Origin: Bacillus subtilis
Lineage (GTDB): Bacteria; Bacillota; Bacilli; Bacillales; Bacillaceae_C
DNA: 64,000 nt
NCBI RefSeq assembly: GCF_008764245.1
Contig: NZ_VTQV01000007.1
Span: 34,860-98,859 of the forward strand
Direction: 5' to 3'
Each line of letters opens with the position of its first letter. Position 1 is the stretch's first letter. The notes below the pieces were generated by a model that did no database searches, was not told the origin of the DNA, and saw only the letters and a program-made list of their open reading frames with translations. Below, one piece after another: positions 9,407 to 19,600 of this stretch. The translations under genes and the position numbers were made by a program.

Positions 9407-9442
9407 TATTAGGGAGCTCCCTCCATTTTAAGGGGGTTTCCC
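9407..9442 (-). promoter_or_regulatory. GC-rich palindromes upstream of narK (candidate NreC site)
   Basis: Within the 214-bp gap, GGGAGCTCCC (9412-9421) is a perfect palindrome, GGGTTTCCC (9434-9442) an interrupted one, and TATTAGGGA (9407-9415) recurs exactly upstream of narG. NreC of staphylococci binds GC-rich palindromes before narG and narK-like genes. Assigning these sites to NreC is an inference. Confidence 0.35.
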
Positions 9443-9483
9443 TTGATTTGTGAAAAAATGAACATTACTAAGTTTGATGATAG

Positions 9484-9544
9484 ATAAAAAATAGTGTCTA
9501 ACCCTCAATACGATCTACTTTGCGCATTAGGATCAGACACTATA
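9484..9544 (-). terminator. Terminator behind the MFS gene
   Basis: On the minus strand ATAGTGTCTGA pairs with TTAGACACTAT across a loop of about 30 nt and is followed by six T residues. It ends transcription of the MFS gene before the narK promoter region. Confidence 0.65.
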
Positions 9545-9548
9545 TTTT

Positions 9549-10775
9549 CTATTGTTCTAAAGCTTCTGCTTCTAATTTCTTAACATTTGGAGAAACGGGT
9601 CTTGCAGCATGTGCCAACGACCCAGCCACTGTTACGCCAATCAATACAAAAATCAGCGACCTAAGTATACCGACTGAGCCAGCAATCGCCCCTAAGACAG
9701 GAGGACCAACGAGAAAAGCCATATATCCGACCGTTGTGACGGCTCCAACTCGCGCAGCTACCCCGTGCGGATTGTCGCCAGCAGCAGATAAGCCGATCGG
9801 AAAACCGTAGGCAGAACCAAATCCCCAAAGAACAATACCAATGGCGGCCGTATAATAATTTCCACCAAAAATAACGATAATGAGCCCAAGTGCTGCTGAG
9901 ATTGCAGAAGCCCTAAGAATCGCCACTCTTCCAAACTTATCTAATAGAATATCACCCACGGCGCGACTAATCGTCATAGTTGCAACAAATAAACTAAACA
10001 TTAGTGATCCAGAAGCAGGGGTTTTGTCATACCCATCCACAATGACTAAAGGTAACCAATCCCCTGCAGATCCTTCCGCAAAAGCCATTCCTAATACAAT
10101 GATCCCGAGTAGAACCGTCCGTTGCTCTTTCCAAACAGAGAGATTCCCTTTCGCAGTTGTCTCATTATTCTCCCCAGCTTCTTCTTGACCAGACCCTACT
10201 GGTACAAACCGAAAGAAAAATATAATTAAAAACAGCACAATCAGCGCAATCATCAATAAATGAGTCAAGATCGGCAAATGGATTTTATTGACAAGGGAAC
10301 CAATCATGGCACCAAAAAAGGTTCCTAAACTATATACCGCATGAAAGCCTGTCAAAATTGACTTTTTAATCGTTTTTTCAATCGCTGTTCCTTCTACATT
10401 CATCGCTACATCACATATTCCAATGCCAAAGCCGAAAATAGCAAGGGCGCTAAATACAATCCATACATGAGGAACCCATGAACTTCCCAATCCGATCGTG
10501 ATCAGTCCAATGGAACTAAGCCCAAGTCCTGTTAACATAATGACCCGACCACCAAAACGGGCGATTAAACGACTTGCACACATAAGGCCAATGATCGAAC
10601 CTGTGGAGAGACCAAAAATAATCCATCCCATCTGTGCCGTTGATACACCTAATGCATCGCGAATATTCGGGGTTTGTGCCACCCAAGATGCCATGGCAAA
10701 ACCAGAAAGACCAAAATAGAAATAAATGGCCATACGCCACAAACGAATTTGTTTAGTCGTAAGTGCCTGTCCCAT
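9549..10775 (-). CDS. MFS transporter, YbjJ/fucose-permease-like
   Basis: A 408-residue hydrophobic protein with about 12 predicted helices. MASWVAQTPNIRDALGVS near helix 1, GLSTGSIIGLMCASRLIARFGGR at helices 2-3 and DVAMNVEGTAIE after helix 4 are typical of the YbjJ/DUF-like MFS branch related to fucose permeases. The DVAMN block is diagnostic. Substrate is unknown. It sits between narK and the nar operon on the same strand but is separated by its own terminator; a role in nitrate respiration is not shown. Confidence 0.85.
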   Translation of the reverse strand: MGQALTTKQIRLWRMAIYFYFGLSGFAMASWVAQTPNIRDALGVSTAQMGWIIFGLSTGSIIGLMCASRLIARFGGRVIMLTGLGLSSIGLITIGLGSSWVPHVWIVFSALAIFGFGIGICDVAMNVEGTAIEKTIKKSILTGFHAVYSLGTFFGAMIGSLVNKIHLPILTHLLMIALIVLFLIIFFFRFVPVGSGQEEAGENNETTAKGNLSVWKEQRTVLLGIIVLGMAFAEGSAGDWLPLVIVDGYDKTPASGSLMFSLFVATMTISRAVGDILLDKFGRVAILRASAISAALGLIIVIFGGNYYTAAIGIVLWGFGSAYGFPIGLSAAGDNPHGVAARVGAVTTVGYMAFLVGPPVLGAIAGSVGILRSLIFVLIGVTVAGSLAHAARPVSPNVKKLEAEALEQ

Positions 10776-10940
10776 TGAATATCATCTCCTAAAATTCATA
10801 GCAATTCTATAAATTTATCATAAAATCAAACTCGTTACCATTCATTTTATGGAAATGGCGCGAGTTTTAGGAATATTTTTATCCTATTCAGCTTGGTGCA
10901 AAAAAATCAATATGAAGTAAAAAAGCCATTGGCATGAACC

Positions 10941-11033
10941 TAAAGCGCCCTTACGCTTTTTCGCCGGCTCCATCATTAACGTAACGGCGAGTCACCGAAA
11001 GTTTGCTAGGCGCTGGGCGCTGGAGCTGGATCA
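10941..11033. repeat. Dispersed repeat, inverted copy of the 6547 element
   Basis: The block reads AAGCGCCCTTACGCTTTTTC at its left end and contains the inverse of CAGCGCCCAGCG(C/A)CTAGC and CAAACTTTCGGTGA at 10992-11030, matching the element near 6597-6627. It occupies the middle of the 354-bp gap between the MFS gene and the hemerythrin gene. No open reading frame of interest lies in the gap. Confidence 0.7.
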
Positions 11034-11067
11034 AGCATTTTAGCCCAAATTTATACTTTCTTATCCT

Positions 11068-11120
11068 GTAAAAAAGGGATAGATGCAGACGATATCCCCG
11101 TCCCTCTATCCCTTTTTTAC
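11068..11120 (-). terminator. Terminator of the nar-nre operon
   Basis: GTAAAAAAGGGATAGA and TCTATCCCTTTTTTAC form a perfect 16-bp stem with A/T runs on both sides, immediately after the hemerythrin gene on the minus strand. Confidence 0.9.
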
Positions 11121-11129
11121 ACATTTCGA

Positions 11130-11654
11130 TTAAATAATAACCGTATTGAGTTGTTCATATAAATGATCTTCATCTACAGCTTTCATGACTTTTTCAGCCA
11201 TTGGAAATAGAACGGTTTCTTCTTTGACGAAATGAACGGTTAAAACTTCAAATGCTTCTCCTGCATCTTGGACAATTTCTTTCATTTTTCCCACTGAGAA
11301 TGTGTCCATTTTTGGCAAGGTATGATGAAGAAAATGACCAATGTAGGCATCTATTTCCTGATGTTCCTCTTCGATCGACATGATCGGTCCTTGTTCATAT
11401 CCGATATATTGACCGAGCAGTGGGAAAAAGAATTGTTCTTCTTTTTCGGTATGATTTTTTAATGGTTCAATAAATTCAACAAGCAGTTGTCTCAGTCTTT
11501 TGAATTCTTTTCTTGCTTCCTGTTCTTCATATTGGTTATTTTCAAAGTTCAAGACAATGGCATGCCAGTCCGCCATTAAAAAAGATAAATATTGATGTTC
11601 GTTTTCCAGGATTCGAATGGCTGGTAGTTTAAATCGTAATGTTTCTCCTGCCAA
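11130..11654 (-). CDS. Hemerythrin-like domain protein of the nitrate operon
   Basis: The 174-residue protein has the spaced His/Glu set of hemerythrin-like four-helix bundles: ENEHQYL near the N-terminus, HTEKEEQFFFP, EEEHQEID and HFVKEETVLFP. Such proteins bind a di-iron centre that senses or carries O2, or detoxifies NO. It lies 22 bp behind nreC and before the operon terminator, so it is the last gene of narGHJI-nreABC-hemerythrin. A role in protecting from O2 or NO during nitrate respiration is an inference from this position. Confidence 0.85.
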   Translation of the reverse strand: MAGETLRFKLPAIRILENEHQYLSFLMADWHAIVLNFENNQYEEQEARKEFKRLRQLLVEFIEPLKNHTEKEEQFFFPLLGQYIGYEQGPIMSIEEEHQEIDAYIGHFLHHTLPKMDTFSVGKMKEIVQDAGEAFEVLTVHFVKEETVLFPMAEKVMKAVDEDHLYEQLNTVII

Positions 11655-11676
11655 GGATTTCTCCCCCCTATCACCT

Positions 11677-12327
11677 TTAAAAATTAAGCAATTTTTTCTT
11701 TAAAGCATATTCCACCAACTCTGGGCGACTTTTTAATGAGAGTTTTCCCATGATTTTGGCTTTATGAGCTTCCACGGTCTTAACAGAGATATATAGTTTT
11801 TCGGCAATTTCTTTATTGCCATAACCTTTTGCGACTAAAGGTAAAATTTCCAATTCTCGTTTTGATAAAATTTTAAATGGATCGTCTGTCCCCGCAGCCC
11901 CATCATTTTTGACAAATTCTTTTACGAGGGATGTTGCCATTTTTGGGTGGATATAGGTTCCTCCACTGTATACCGTACGAATGGCTGAGACGAGTTCCTC
12001 ATCAGGCGCATTCTTTAAAATATAGCCTGATGCGCCATTTTTGAGTACGTGGAATAAATATTCTTCATCATCATACATGGTCAGAATAAGGATCTTCGTG
12101 TCAGGATAATCCTCACTAATTTTTCCTGTCGCGATTAAGCCGCTCTCACCTGGTGGCATACTTAAATCCAATAATAAAACATCTGGTTGGTGTTTCCCCA
12201 CCATCGCATAAGCTTCGATGCCGTCCGCTGCTGTCGCAACAACTTCCATATCGGATTGATAATTTAAGATCATCGAAAAACCGCTTCGTACCACGGCATG
12301 GTCGTCTGCAATCACTAGTTTGATCAT
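11677..12327 (-). CDS. nreC: Oxygen-regulated response regulator NreC
   Basis: A NarL/FixJ-type response regulator of 216 residues. The receiver domain (1 to about 120) has the acidic pair IADDH, phosphoacceptor Asp54 in [10 protein letters not shown], and TMYDDE plus the KNGASGY Lys region. The C-terminal LuxR-type helix-turn-helix shows [25 protein letters not shown] followed by [13 protein letters not shown]. Staphylococcal NreC is phosphorylated by NreB under anoxia and activates narG and nitrite and nitrate transport genes. Its start overlaps the nreB stop (ATGA). Confidence 0.93.
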   Translation of the reverse strand: MIKLVIADDHAVVRSGFSMILNYQSDMEVVATAADGIEAYAMVGKHQPDVLLLDLSMPPGESGLIATGKISEDYPDTKILILTMYDDEEYLFHVLKNGASGYILKNAPDEELVSAIRTVYSGGTYIHPKMATSLVKEFVKNDGAAGTDDPFKILSKRELEILPLVAKGYGNKEIAEKLYISVKTVEAHKAKIMGKLSLKSRPELVEYALKKKLLNF

Positions 12328-13385
12328 TCCTCATTCCTCCCTGCACGAGCATCGATCGGAGCATGGATATGGATGGTCGTTCCCTTACCGATTTCTGAAT
12401 GGATGGTTAATTGACCGTGGATAAATTCAGCTCTTTCCCTCATGCCATATAATCCTAATCCTGTTCCTCTTGCCTCTGATGTTACGTCAAAACCGATTCC
12501 ATGATCCTCAACTTGCAAATGAAGTGATTGTGAATCTTCGTGTAAACGGACAAAAACTTCATCCACTTGCGCATATTTTAATGCGTTAAAGATCGCTTCC
12601 TGGCAAATCCGATAAAAGACCGTTTCAACCTCATTGCCATACCGTTTGGATTGCAGCTCAGGCGTAAAGTGGACAATCAGGCCATAATTCTTCTCTAGCC
12701 ATTTAAAATGCGAACGGAATGCCGCTTCTAAACCAAGATCATCAAGTGAAGATGGTCTGAGTTCAACTGATAAATTACGCACATCATCTAGAAGCCTTGT
12801 CAAAGACATCTCCGTCTGCTTAATTTTCTCGTCTTTTTCTTTGTCATTATCCAAATATTTCAGAATCCGTAACTCCACTAAAGAGTTTAATAACTCTTGG
12901 ATCACGCCATCGTGTAATTCGCGGGAAATCCGTTTCCGTTCATCCTCTTGGGCACGAATCACATGTTTCGTCATATTATTTTGATAGAGTTCTTTCTGAG
13001 TTTGAAAGGGCTTCGTTAAATTTCTGAGCATAAGGATCCGTATTCCACTATCTTCATCGACCACTTGATAGCTAGCTGCAAAAGGAAGAGTACCATCCTT
13101 TTTTGTTTTCAAATAAATTTGAAACGATGAAAAATCCCCTTCCTCATCACGTAAATAACAATTTGTACATGTCCGTGACTCCGTGTTACTTGTGTACCCC
13201 ATGCAAAATTCACAAATAGAGTGGGGAAAGCCTTTTTCCAATTCTTTTTCGTCCACAATCGCTCTCGCCGCTGGATTCATATCGATTACTTTGCCATTGG
13301 CATGTAAAAAGAAAATAATTTCTGGGCTTTGTTCGTACATCTTTGTCAGTAATTCAATGATGGTTGCTTTTGATAAATTATTCAC
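12324..13385 (-). CDS. nreB: Oxygen-sensing histidine kinase NreB
   Basis: A cytoplasmic kinase with no membrane segment, 353 residues. The N-terminal PAS domain carries Cys58, Cys61, Cys73 and Cys76 in CX2CX11CX2C spacing (ICEFC ... TCTNC), the exact pattern that binds the O2-labile 4Fe-4S cluster in Staphylococcus carnosus NreB. The HisKA_3 domain has the phosphorylated His158 in [12 protein letters not shown], and the ATPase domain has DHGIGF and [14 protein letters not shown]. Without O2 the cluster is intact and the kinase phosphorylates NreC. It overlaps nreA upstream by 8 bp and nreC downstream by 4 bp. Confidence 0.94.
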   Translation of the reverse strand: MNNLSKATIIELLTKMYEQSPEIIFFLHANGKVIDMNPAARAIVDEKELEKGFPHSICEFCMGYTSNTESRTCTNCYLRDEEGDFSSFQIYLKTKKDGTLPFAASYQVVDEDSGIRILMLRNLTKPFQTQKELYQNNMTKHVIRAQEDERKRISRELHDGVIQELLNSLVELRILKYLDNDKEKDEKIKQTEMSLTRLLDDVRNLSVELRPSSLDDLGLEAAFRSHFKWLEKNYGLIVHFTPELQSKRYGNEVETVFYRICQEAIFNALKYAQVDEVFVRLHEDSQSLHLQVEDHGIGFDVTSEARGTGLGLYGMRERAEFIHGQLTIHSEIGKGTTIHIHAPIDARAGRNEE

Positions 13386-13860
13386 AAGAAAGCATCTCCC
13401 TTCCTGTGAATGGAGAAAAAATATCGACGATCTCGCTTTGGATTTGTTCGATTAGTGAGGTGGTGATCACTTGATTATTTCGATAACCGACCAATAATAC
13501 ACCTTCCACACGATGATTGTCCCAAAGAGGAATGGCTCCAATACTTTGTAGCGACTCAGACATCACGATCGGATAATTAAATAAATCCTTCCCATGAATT
13601 TCTTTTTGGATGTTTTCAATTACAAGTGGTTTTCCTGTTTTAAAAACAATTCCGGCAATTCCTTTTCCAGAATACAAAGTAATGCGTTTATAACGATCAT
13701 TTAAATTGCCTGCCGCGTATTTCCATTTTAAAACGAATTGATCCTCTACAGACTGGGTAAGAGCCAGAGAGACTAGATCAAATTGGTATCGTTCTTTTAA
13801 CTGATTAACTTCAGCTTGATATTTTGCCTGTCTTTCCATCATTTTCTTTCTCTCCCCCAT
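13378..13860 (-). CDS. nreA: Nitrate receptor NreA (GAF domain)
   Basis: A 160-residue single-GAF protein containing FVLKWKYAAGNLNDRYKRITL, GKGIAGIVFKTGKPLVIEN and SIGAIPLWDNHRVEGVLLVGYR (read in pieces). In staphylococci NreA binds nitrate and, when empty, restrains NreB, so the system answers both nitrate and lack of oxygen. Position directly before nreB, with an 8-bp overlap, supports the assignment. It begins 17 bp after narI, so the sensor genes are cotranscribed with the enzyme they control, allowing feedback. Confidence 0.88.
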   Translation of the reverse strand: MGERKKMMERQAKYQAEVNQLKERYQFDLVSLALTQSVEDQFVLKWKYAAGNLNDRYKRITLYSGKGIAGIVFKTGKPLVIENIQKEIHGKDLFNYPIVMSESLQSIGAIPLWDNHRVEGVLLVGYRNNQVITTSLIEQIQSEIVDIFSPFTGREMLSCE

Positions 13861-13877
13861 TCAAGGATCATGCATTT

Positions 13878-14564
13878 TTATAATTTTTGCGTACGATGCC
13901 TTCTATAAATAATATAACTTCTCCCAATGTAATTCAACGGAATGCTCCACACATGGACAAGTCTTGTGAACGGCCATAAGGCAAATATAGCAAAACCTGA
14001 AAGGACATGAATTTTAAAAGATAATGGGACATCAGCCATTAACGTGGCATCTGGTCGAAAGATAAGCAGGCCGCGAAACCAGACCGAAATCGATTCTCTA
14101 TAATCAAATTCGGGTTGCACCACATTTGTGGCCAAAGTCGAAAACATCCCCATAAAAACAATAAATAATAGAAGCACATTCACAATTAAATCAGAAGCGG
14201 TACTTAATTTCCGAACACTTTTGATGGTAAAACGGCGTGCAGTTAAAATGACCATGCCCGCCAATGTGATAAAGCCAAAGAAACCGCCGATATATAAAGC
14301 CCCTAGATGGTACAAATGATCACTGACTCCTAAGCTCTGAGTCCATGATTTCGGAATCCCTAAACCAGACACATGACCGAGGATAACGGGAATAATCCCT
14401 AAATGAAAAAGGATACTCCCGATCATTAATTGCTTTTTCTCAATAAATTCGCTCGATTTGGCGGTCCAATTAAATTGATCTGTTTTATAACGATAGATAT
14501 GACCGACAATAAAGACGGCGATACATAAATAAGGAAAGATTACCCATGAAAATTGACTAAGCAT
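13878..14564 (-). CDS. narI: Respiratory nitrate reductase gamma subunit NarI
   Basis: NarI is the membrane diheme cytochrome b that takes electrons from menaquinol and passes them to NarH. The 228-residue protein has five predicted helices; heme-ligand histidines appear in FIVGHIYRYK, LFHLGIIPVILGHVSG and SFKIHVLSGF with WPFTRLVHVWS. ATG 14564 is chosen because it overlaps the narJ stop (ATGCTTAG), has AGGGGG nine bases upstream, and gives the short N-terminus of B. subtilis NarI. In-frame ATGs at 14588 and 14573 are poorer. Confidence 0.94.
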   Translation of the reverse strand: MLSQFSWVIFPYLCIAVFIVGHIYRYKTDQFNWTAKSSEFIEKKQLMIGSILFHLGIIPVILGHVSGLGIPKSWTQSLGVSDHLYHLGALYIGGFFGFITLAGMVILTARRFTIKSVRKLSTASDLIVNVLLLFIVFMGMFSTLATNVVQPEFDYRESISVWFRGLLIFRPDATLMADVPLSFKIHVLSGFAIFALWPFTRLVHVWSIPLNYIGRSYIIYRRHRTQKL

Positions 14565-15126
14565 TTGTCGCATCCCCCTGTATGACACATGTTTTCAAGG
14601 TAGTTCGTAACGCTCTAATAAGATGAAAATAAGGACTTGTGTTTTTTTCAAGGGATTTTAGCAAATGCCATGTTCCATCTTCCAATATGGAGAATAGAAT
14701 CGAAAAACTTTGAGCAGAGCGGGGATCCTCTAACCATTCTGCCGCATAAAAAAACTCACATATCAAAGGCAAGTAATCGGATAGTTCATTTGCAGGCATT
14801 TCCAATCCATACATTTCATACAACACCTTCAGTTTAGCGAGCATCTGTCCACGTTCTTTTCCATCCTCATATTTAAAATAGGTCATGTAAAGAGCGGAAT
14901 GTTTTTCAAAATCAAAGGTCTTAGTGTAATATTCCTCCATTTCATCCAGACTAAAGATATGCATCATCTCCCAGAATGTTTTTACATCATCATAGGCAGG
15001 GTGGGAAGAGTCAAAGGACCCTTCCAATGTTTTAGGATGAAAATGAAGTTTCTCAGGATATGAAAGCAATTGGGAGAAAAAGCCAAATGCGCTTTTATAA
15101 GAATACAGCTTTTCAAGATCAATCAC
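14557..15126 (-). CDS. narJ: Nitrate reductase assembly chaperone NarJ
   Basis: NarJ (NarJ/NarW, TorD-like family) inserts the molybdenum cofactor into NarGH before membrane attachment and is not part of the finished enzyme. The protein is all-helical, with FFSQLLSYPEKL near the start, EMEEYYTKTFDFEKHSALYM, and DYLPLICEFFYAAEW. GTG 15126 is chosen because GGAGGG precedes it by 7 nt and it overlaps the narH stop (GTGATTGA); this gives 189 residues, usual for the family. A longer reading upstream lies inside narH and is not used. Confidence 0.9.
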   Translation of the reverse strand: MIDLEKLYSYKSAFGFFSQLLSYPEKLHFHPKTLEGSFDSSHPAYDDVKTFWEMMHIFSLDEMEEYYTKTFDFEKHSALYMTYFKYEDGKERGQMLAKLKVLYEMYGLEMPANELSDYLPLICEFFYAAEWLEDPRSAQSFSILFSILEDGTWHLLKSLEKNTSPYFHLIRALRTTLKTCVIQGDATNA

Positions 15127-16657
15127 GCCAAATCCCTCCATAGAAGTTTTCCTCATACATCTCCTTGCCGCTCTTTCCAGGTGTTGCATGAATCGGGCGG
15201 CAACCATCACAATCTGTACCAAAGCCTTCTTGACCTTGGGCACGATAAGGGTCCATATAGCCCTCTTTGTGAGATGTGGGAATGACGAAGCGATCTTCAT
15301 ATTTGGCAATCGCTAGTAAACGATACATGGCCTTCGTTTGTTCGGCTGTAAGACCTACTCGCGTCAAACGTGTTTCATCAAAGTCTTTTCCAGATGTGGC
15401 GGCCCGCATGTAAGAACGCATCATCGCCATTCTTTGTAAGGCCTCTGTAACAGTTTTTGTATCACCGGCCGTTAGCATATTCGCTAAATATTGAATCGGG
15501 ATCCGCATTTCATCAATCGCAGGGAAAATTGCATCTGGATTGTTAAGCGAATTCTTCCCTTCAAAATAATTCATAATCGGACTTAGCGGTGGCACATACC
15601 AAACCATTGGCAATGTCCGATATTCTGGATGAAGCGGGAACGCCAATTTATATTCAATCGCTAATTTATAGACAGGAGAATTTTGCGCTGCCTCAATCCA
15701 CTCTTCCGCAATCCCGTCTTTTCGAGCTTGCTCAATCACAGCTGGATCATTCGGATCAAGAAATAAATCACATTGGGCTTGATATAAATCTTTCTCATCT
15801 GGTGTCGCTGCAGCTTCTAAGACACGATCCGCATCATATAAGAGGACACCTAAATACCGAATCCGCCCTGTGCATGTTTCCGAACAAACAGTTGGTAATC
15901 CAGCTTCAATCCGCGGGAAACAGAATGTACATTTTTCGGCTTTATTCGTTTGCCAGTTGAAATAGACTTTCTTATAAGGACACCCCGTCATACAGTAACG
16001 CCAGCCCCGACAAGATTCCTGATCCACAAGGACAATCCCGTCCTCATCCCGTTTGTACATCGCACCTGATGGACAGGAAGCCACACAACTTGGATTTAAA
16101 CAATGTTCACACAGCCGTGGAAGATACATCATAAAGGCTTTTTCAAAATTAAATTTGATTTCCTCTTCAATTTTTTCAATGTTAGGATCTGTAGGACCGG
16201 TAATATGGCCACCAGCTAAATCATCTTCCCAGTTGGGTCCCCATTCAAGATCCATTTTTTCGCCAGTGATCACCGATTTTGGTCTTGCGACGGGTTGATG
16301 TTTTTTCTCCCCGGCATGGGTTAAATGCTCATAATTGTACGTCCACGGTTCATAGTAATCTTTCATTTCCGGCATATCAGGATTATAGAAGATCTTCCCT
16401 AAGGCAATTTTCTCTAGTTTACTGCCAGAATTTAATTCTAATTTGCCATTTTTTAGACGCCATCCCCCTTTATACTTCTCTTGGTCCTCCCAACGCTGGG
16501 GGTAGCCGATTCCTGGCTTCGTTTCGACGTTATTAAACCACATATATTCTGCACCGGGGCGATTCGTCCACGTTGTTTTACAAGTGACACTGCATGTATG
16601 GCAGCCAATACATTTATCTAGATTCATGACCATTGCAACTTGCGCTTTAATCTTCAA
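15119..16657 (-). CDS. narH: Respiratory nitrate reductase beta subunit NarH
   Basis: NarH carries electrons between NarI and NarG through three 4Fe-4S and one 3Fe-4S cluster. All four cysteine groups are visible in 512 residues: CIGCHTCSVTCK near residue 17, CEHCLNPSCVASCP, CRGWRYCMTGCP, and CTFCF with CSETCTGR. The Trp in CRGW replaces a Cys and is the known mark of the 3Fe-4S site. Start ATG 16657 overlaps the narG stop by 11 bp; the stop overlaps narJ by 8 bp, so the four nar genes are translationally coupled. Confidence 0.97.
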   Translation of the reverse strand: MKIKAQVAMVMNLDKCIGCHTCSVTCKTTWTNRPGAEYMWFNNVETKPGIGYPQRWEDQEKYKGGWRLKNGKLELNSGSKLEKIALGKIFYNPDMPEMKDYYEPWTYNYEHLTHAGEKKHQPVARPKSVITGEKMDLEWGPNWEDDLAGGHITGPTDPNIEKIEEEIKFNFEKAFMMYLPRLCEHCLNPSCVASCPSGAMYKRDEDGIVLVDQESCRGWRYCMTGCPYKKVYFNWQTNKAEKCTFCFPRIEAGLPTVCSETCTGRIRYLGVLLYDADRVLEAAATPDEKDLYQAQCDLFLDPNDPAVIEQARKDGIAEEWIEAAQNSPVYKLAIEYKLAFPLHPEYRTLPMVWYVPPLSPIMNYFEGKNSLNNPDAIFPAIDEMRIPIQYLANMLTAGDTKTVTEALQRMAMMRSYMRAATSGKDFDETRLTRVGLTAEQTKAMYRLLAIAKYEDRFVIPTSHKEGYMDPYRAQGQEGFGTDCDGCRPIHATPGKSGKEMYEENFYGGIWRD

Positions 16658-19600
16658 GCCAATTGACCTCCTTCATCTTCCTTACCGCCACATATTCATC
16701 TCGCTGATTTCCAATCGGGCCATAGTAGTTAAAGCCATAACTAATCTGCGCATAGCCCCCAACCATTTGCGTTGGTTTCATATGAATCCGGGTTGGCGCA
16801 TTATGACTCCCCCCGCGTGAATCGGTCATCTCTGAACCTGGAACATTAATATGTTTATCTTGGGCATGATACATAAACATCGTCCCTTTTGGCATCCGGT
16901 GACTGACAACGGCTCTTGCTGTCACCACCCCATTGCGGTTATACACTTCCACCCAATCATTATCCTGAATATCATGTGCAGCCGCATCGACATCACTGAT
17001 CCAAACGGTTGGTCCCCCACGGAATAACGTCAACATATGTTGATTATCTTGGTACGTACTATGAATATTCCATTTCCCATGTGGCGTTAAATATCTTAAT
17101 ACAAGCGAATCCTTTCCACCTACGATTTTCCGATCATTGGGTCCAAATACCATTGGCGGCAGTGTTGGCTTATAGATTGGTAGACTTTCACCAAATTGGA
17201 GAAAGATTTCATGATCTAAATAAAAATGCTGTCTCCCTGTTAACGTTCTAAAAGGAACAAGCCGCTCAATGTTTGTTGTAAAAGGGGAGTAACGTCTCCC
17301 CATTTTGTTTGAGCCACTGAATACCGGTGTAGGAATCACTTCGCGCGGTTGTATGGTGATACTTTGAAACGTAATTTTTTCCGCGGCCCGATCACTAGAA
17401 ATATCTTTTAATGGCACACCATGTTTCTTTTCGGCGACTTCCCACGCTTTTTGTGATACACGTCCATTGGTAGCAGAAGATAAATTCAACATCGCATCGG
17501 CCACTTGCCTGGCGGTATGGAGTTTCGGTAGCCCCGATTTGATCGTGTCGTCAAAATAAGTTCCATTGATTCTCTTCAATTCTTCATATTCTTCTGTGAC
17601 TGAAAAACTAACTCCATGAGCACCAACTTTTCCAGTCGCCACATTTGTCCCCAATGTGACGTACTTATCATAGATTTGCGTATAATCTCGTTCTACAAGT
17701 GAAAAGTTCGGCATTGTTTTCCCGGGGATCGCTTCTACTTCACCCTTTTTCCAGTCTTTCACAAGCCCATAGCTTTGGGCGATTTCATTTTTTGAATCAT
17801 GGAGGAGCGGTGATGTCACAAGGTCTTTATACACTCCAGGCAATTCCGTTTTTGCCATGTCCGAAAATTCCTTGGCAAGGGTACGGAAAATATCCCAATC
17901 TGAACGCGATTCCCATAAGGGATCAATCGCTGGATTAAACGGATGGACAAAAGGATGCATATCAGTGGAAGATAAATCTGTTTTTTCATACCAGGTCGCG
18001 GCTGGCAGCACGACATCGGCATATAATGGTGTCGCGGTCATGCGGAAATCAAGGGCCACCATTAAATCCAATTTCCCTTCCACTTCTTCACGCCATTTAA
18101 TTTCTTCTGGCTTCTCTTTTTCATTCGGTGTGGAAAGTAATCCATTATGCGTTCCAAGTAAATGTTTCATAAAATACTCTTGCCCTTTGGCAGAACTAGA
18201 TATTAAATTAGAGCGCCAAATAAAGAGAGAACGCGGAAAATTTTCTGGTGCATCGGGATCTTCAATCGCAAATTGAGTTTCCCCGGATTTCACTTGATCG
18301 ACGGCATGTTGAATCATTTCCTCATCGGTTTCTTTTCCTACTTTTTTCGCCTCTTCGGCAAATAGCAGACTGTTTTTATTAAATTGCGGATAGGATGGCA
18401 ACCACCCGAGTCGGGCGGCCAAGACATTATAATCAGCTGGGTGCTGGTATTTGATTTTACCACCAAGTGGAGATTTCAATGATTCAGTGCCCATTTCCTC
18501 GTATTTCCATTGATCAGTGGCAAAATAAAAGAATGAGGTGCCATTTTGCTGTCTCGCCGTACCTTGCCAATCTTTTGCAAACGCAATCGTGGACCAACCT
18601 TCAATCGGACGGCATTTTTCCTGTCCAACATAATGGGCCCACCCGCCGCCATTCACCCCTTGGGAAGCCGTCAAGATGACAAGATTTAATATCGCCCGAT
18701 AGATCGTATCACTATTAAACCAGTGATTAATTCCTGCGCCCATAATAATCATCGAGCGACCATCTGTATCAAGGGAATTTTGCGCAAACTCATGGGCAAT
18801 TTGCGTGACCAGCTCGGCTTTTACACCAGTGATCTTTTCTTGCCAAGCTGGTGTGTAATGGGAGTCTGCATCATCATAGCCTTTTGCATTCAATCTACCG
18901 CCTGGGCGGGCAACACCATATTGACTCATCATCAAGTCATACACCGTTGCCACCATCCTTGTTGTACCATCTGCTAGTTGAATAGCTTTAGCCGGAATCG
19001 TTCTTGTAAAAATACCATTTTGATCATGATCAAAATATGGAAAAACGATCTCTTCCCACTCAGCTCCGTGTTCAAGAATCGAAAGGGCTGGATCAATAGA
19101 AGTGCCATCTCCTCTCTCCAAAATGAGGTTCCACTTTTGATCTTCTTCCCAACGTTGCCCCATTGTGCCATTGGGAACAACGATCTCTTCCCCCATTTCA
19201 TCGAAAATAACCGGCTTCCATTCTGAATGCTCAGAGGTATCTCCCAGGTCACTTGCCCGTAAGAAGCGGCCTGCTTTATATTTGTCCTCATGCTCATCCA
19301 ATAGAATGAGGAAAGGCATATCAGTATATTGCTTCGCATAGTTCAGAAACATTGGCTCTTTACGATCTTGATAAAATTCTTTTAAAATCACATGGGTCAT
19401 CGACTGAGCAATGGCGGCATCTGATCCAGGATTAGGTGCCATCCAATCATCAGCAAACTTGACGTTCTCTGCATAATCCGGTGCAACCGACACCACCTTT
19501 GTTCCTTTGTAGCGAACCTCGGTCATAAAGTGGGCATCTGGTGTTCTTGTGAGAGGCACATTCGAGCCCCACATAATCAAGTAACCGGCATTATACCAAT

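Noticed and set aside
14557..15309. A 250-codon version of narJ
   Set aside because: The first 61 codons lie inside narH in another frame; GTG 15126 with its binding site and stop overlap is the natural start.
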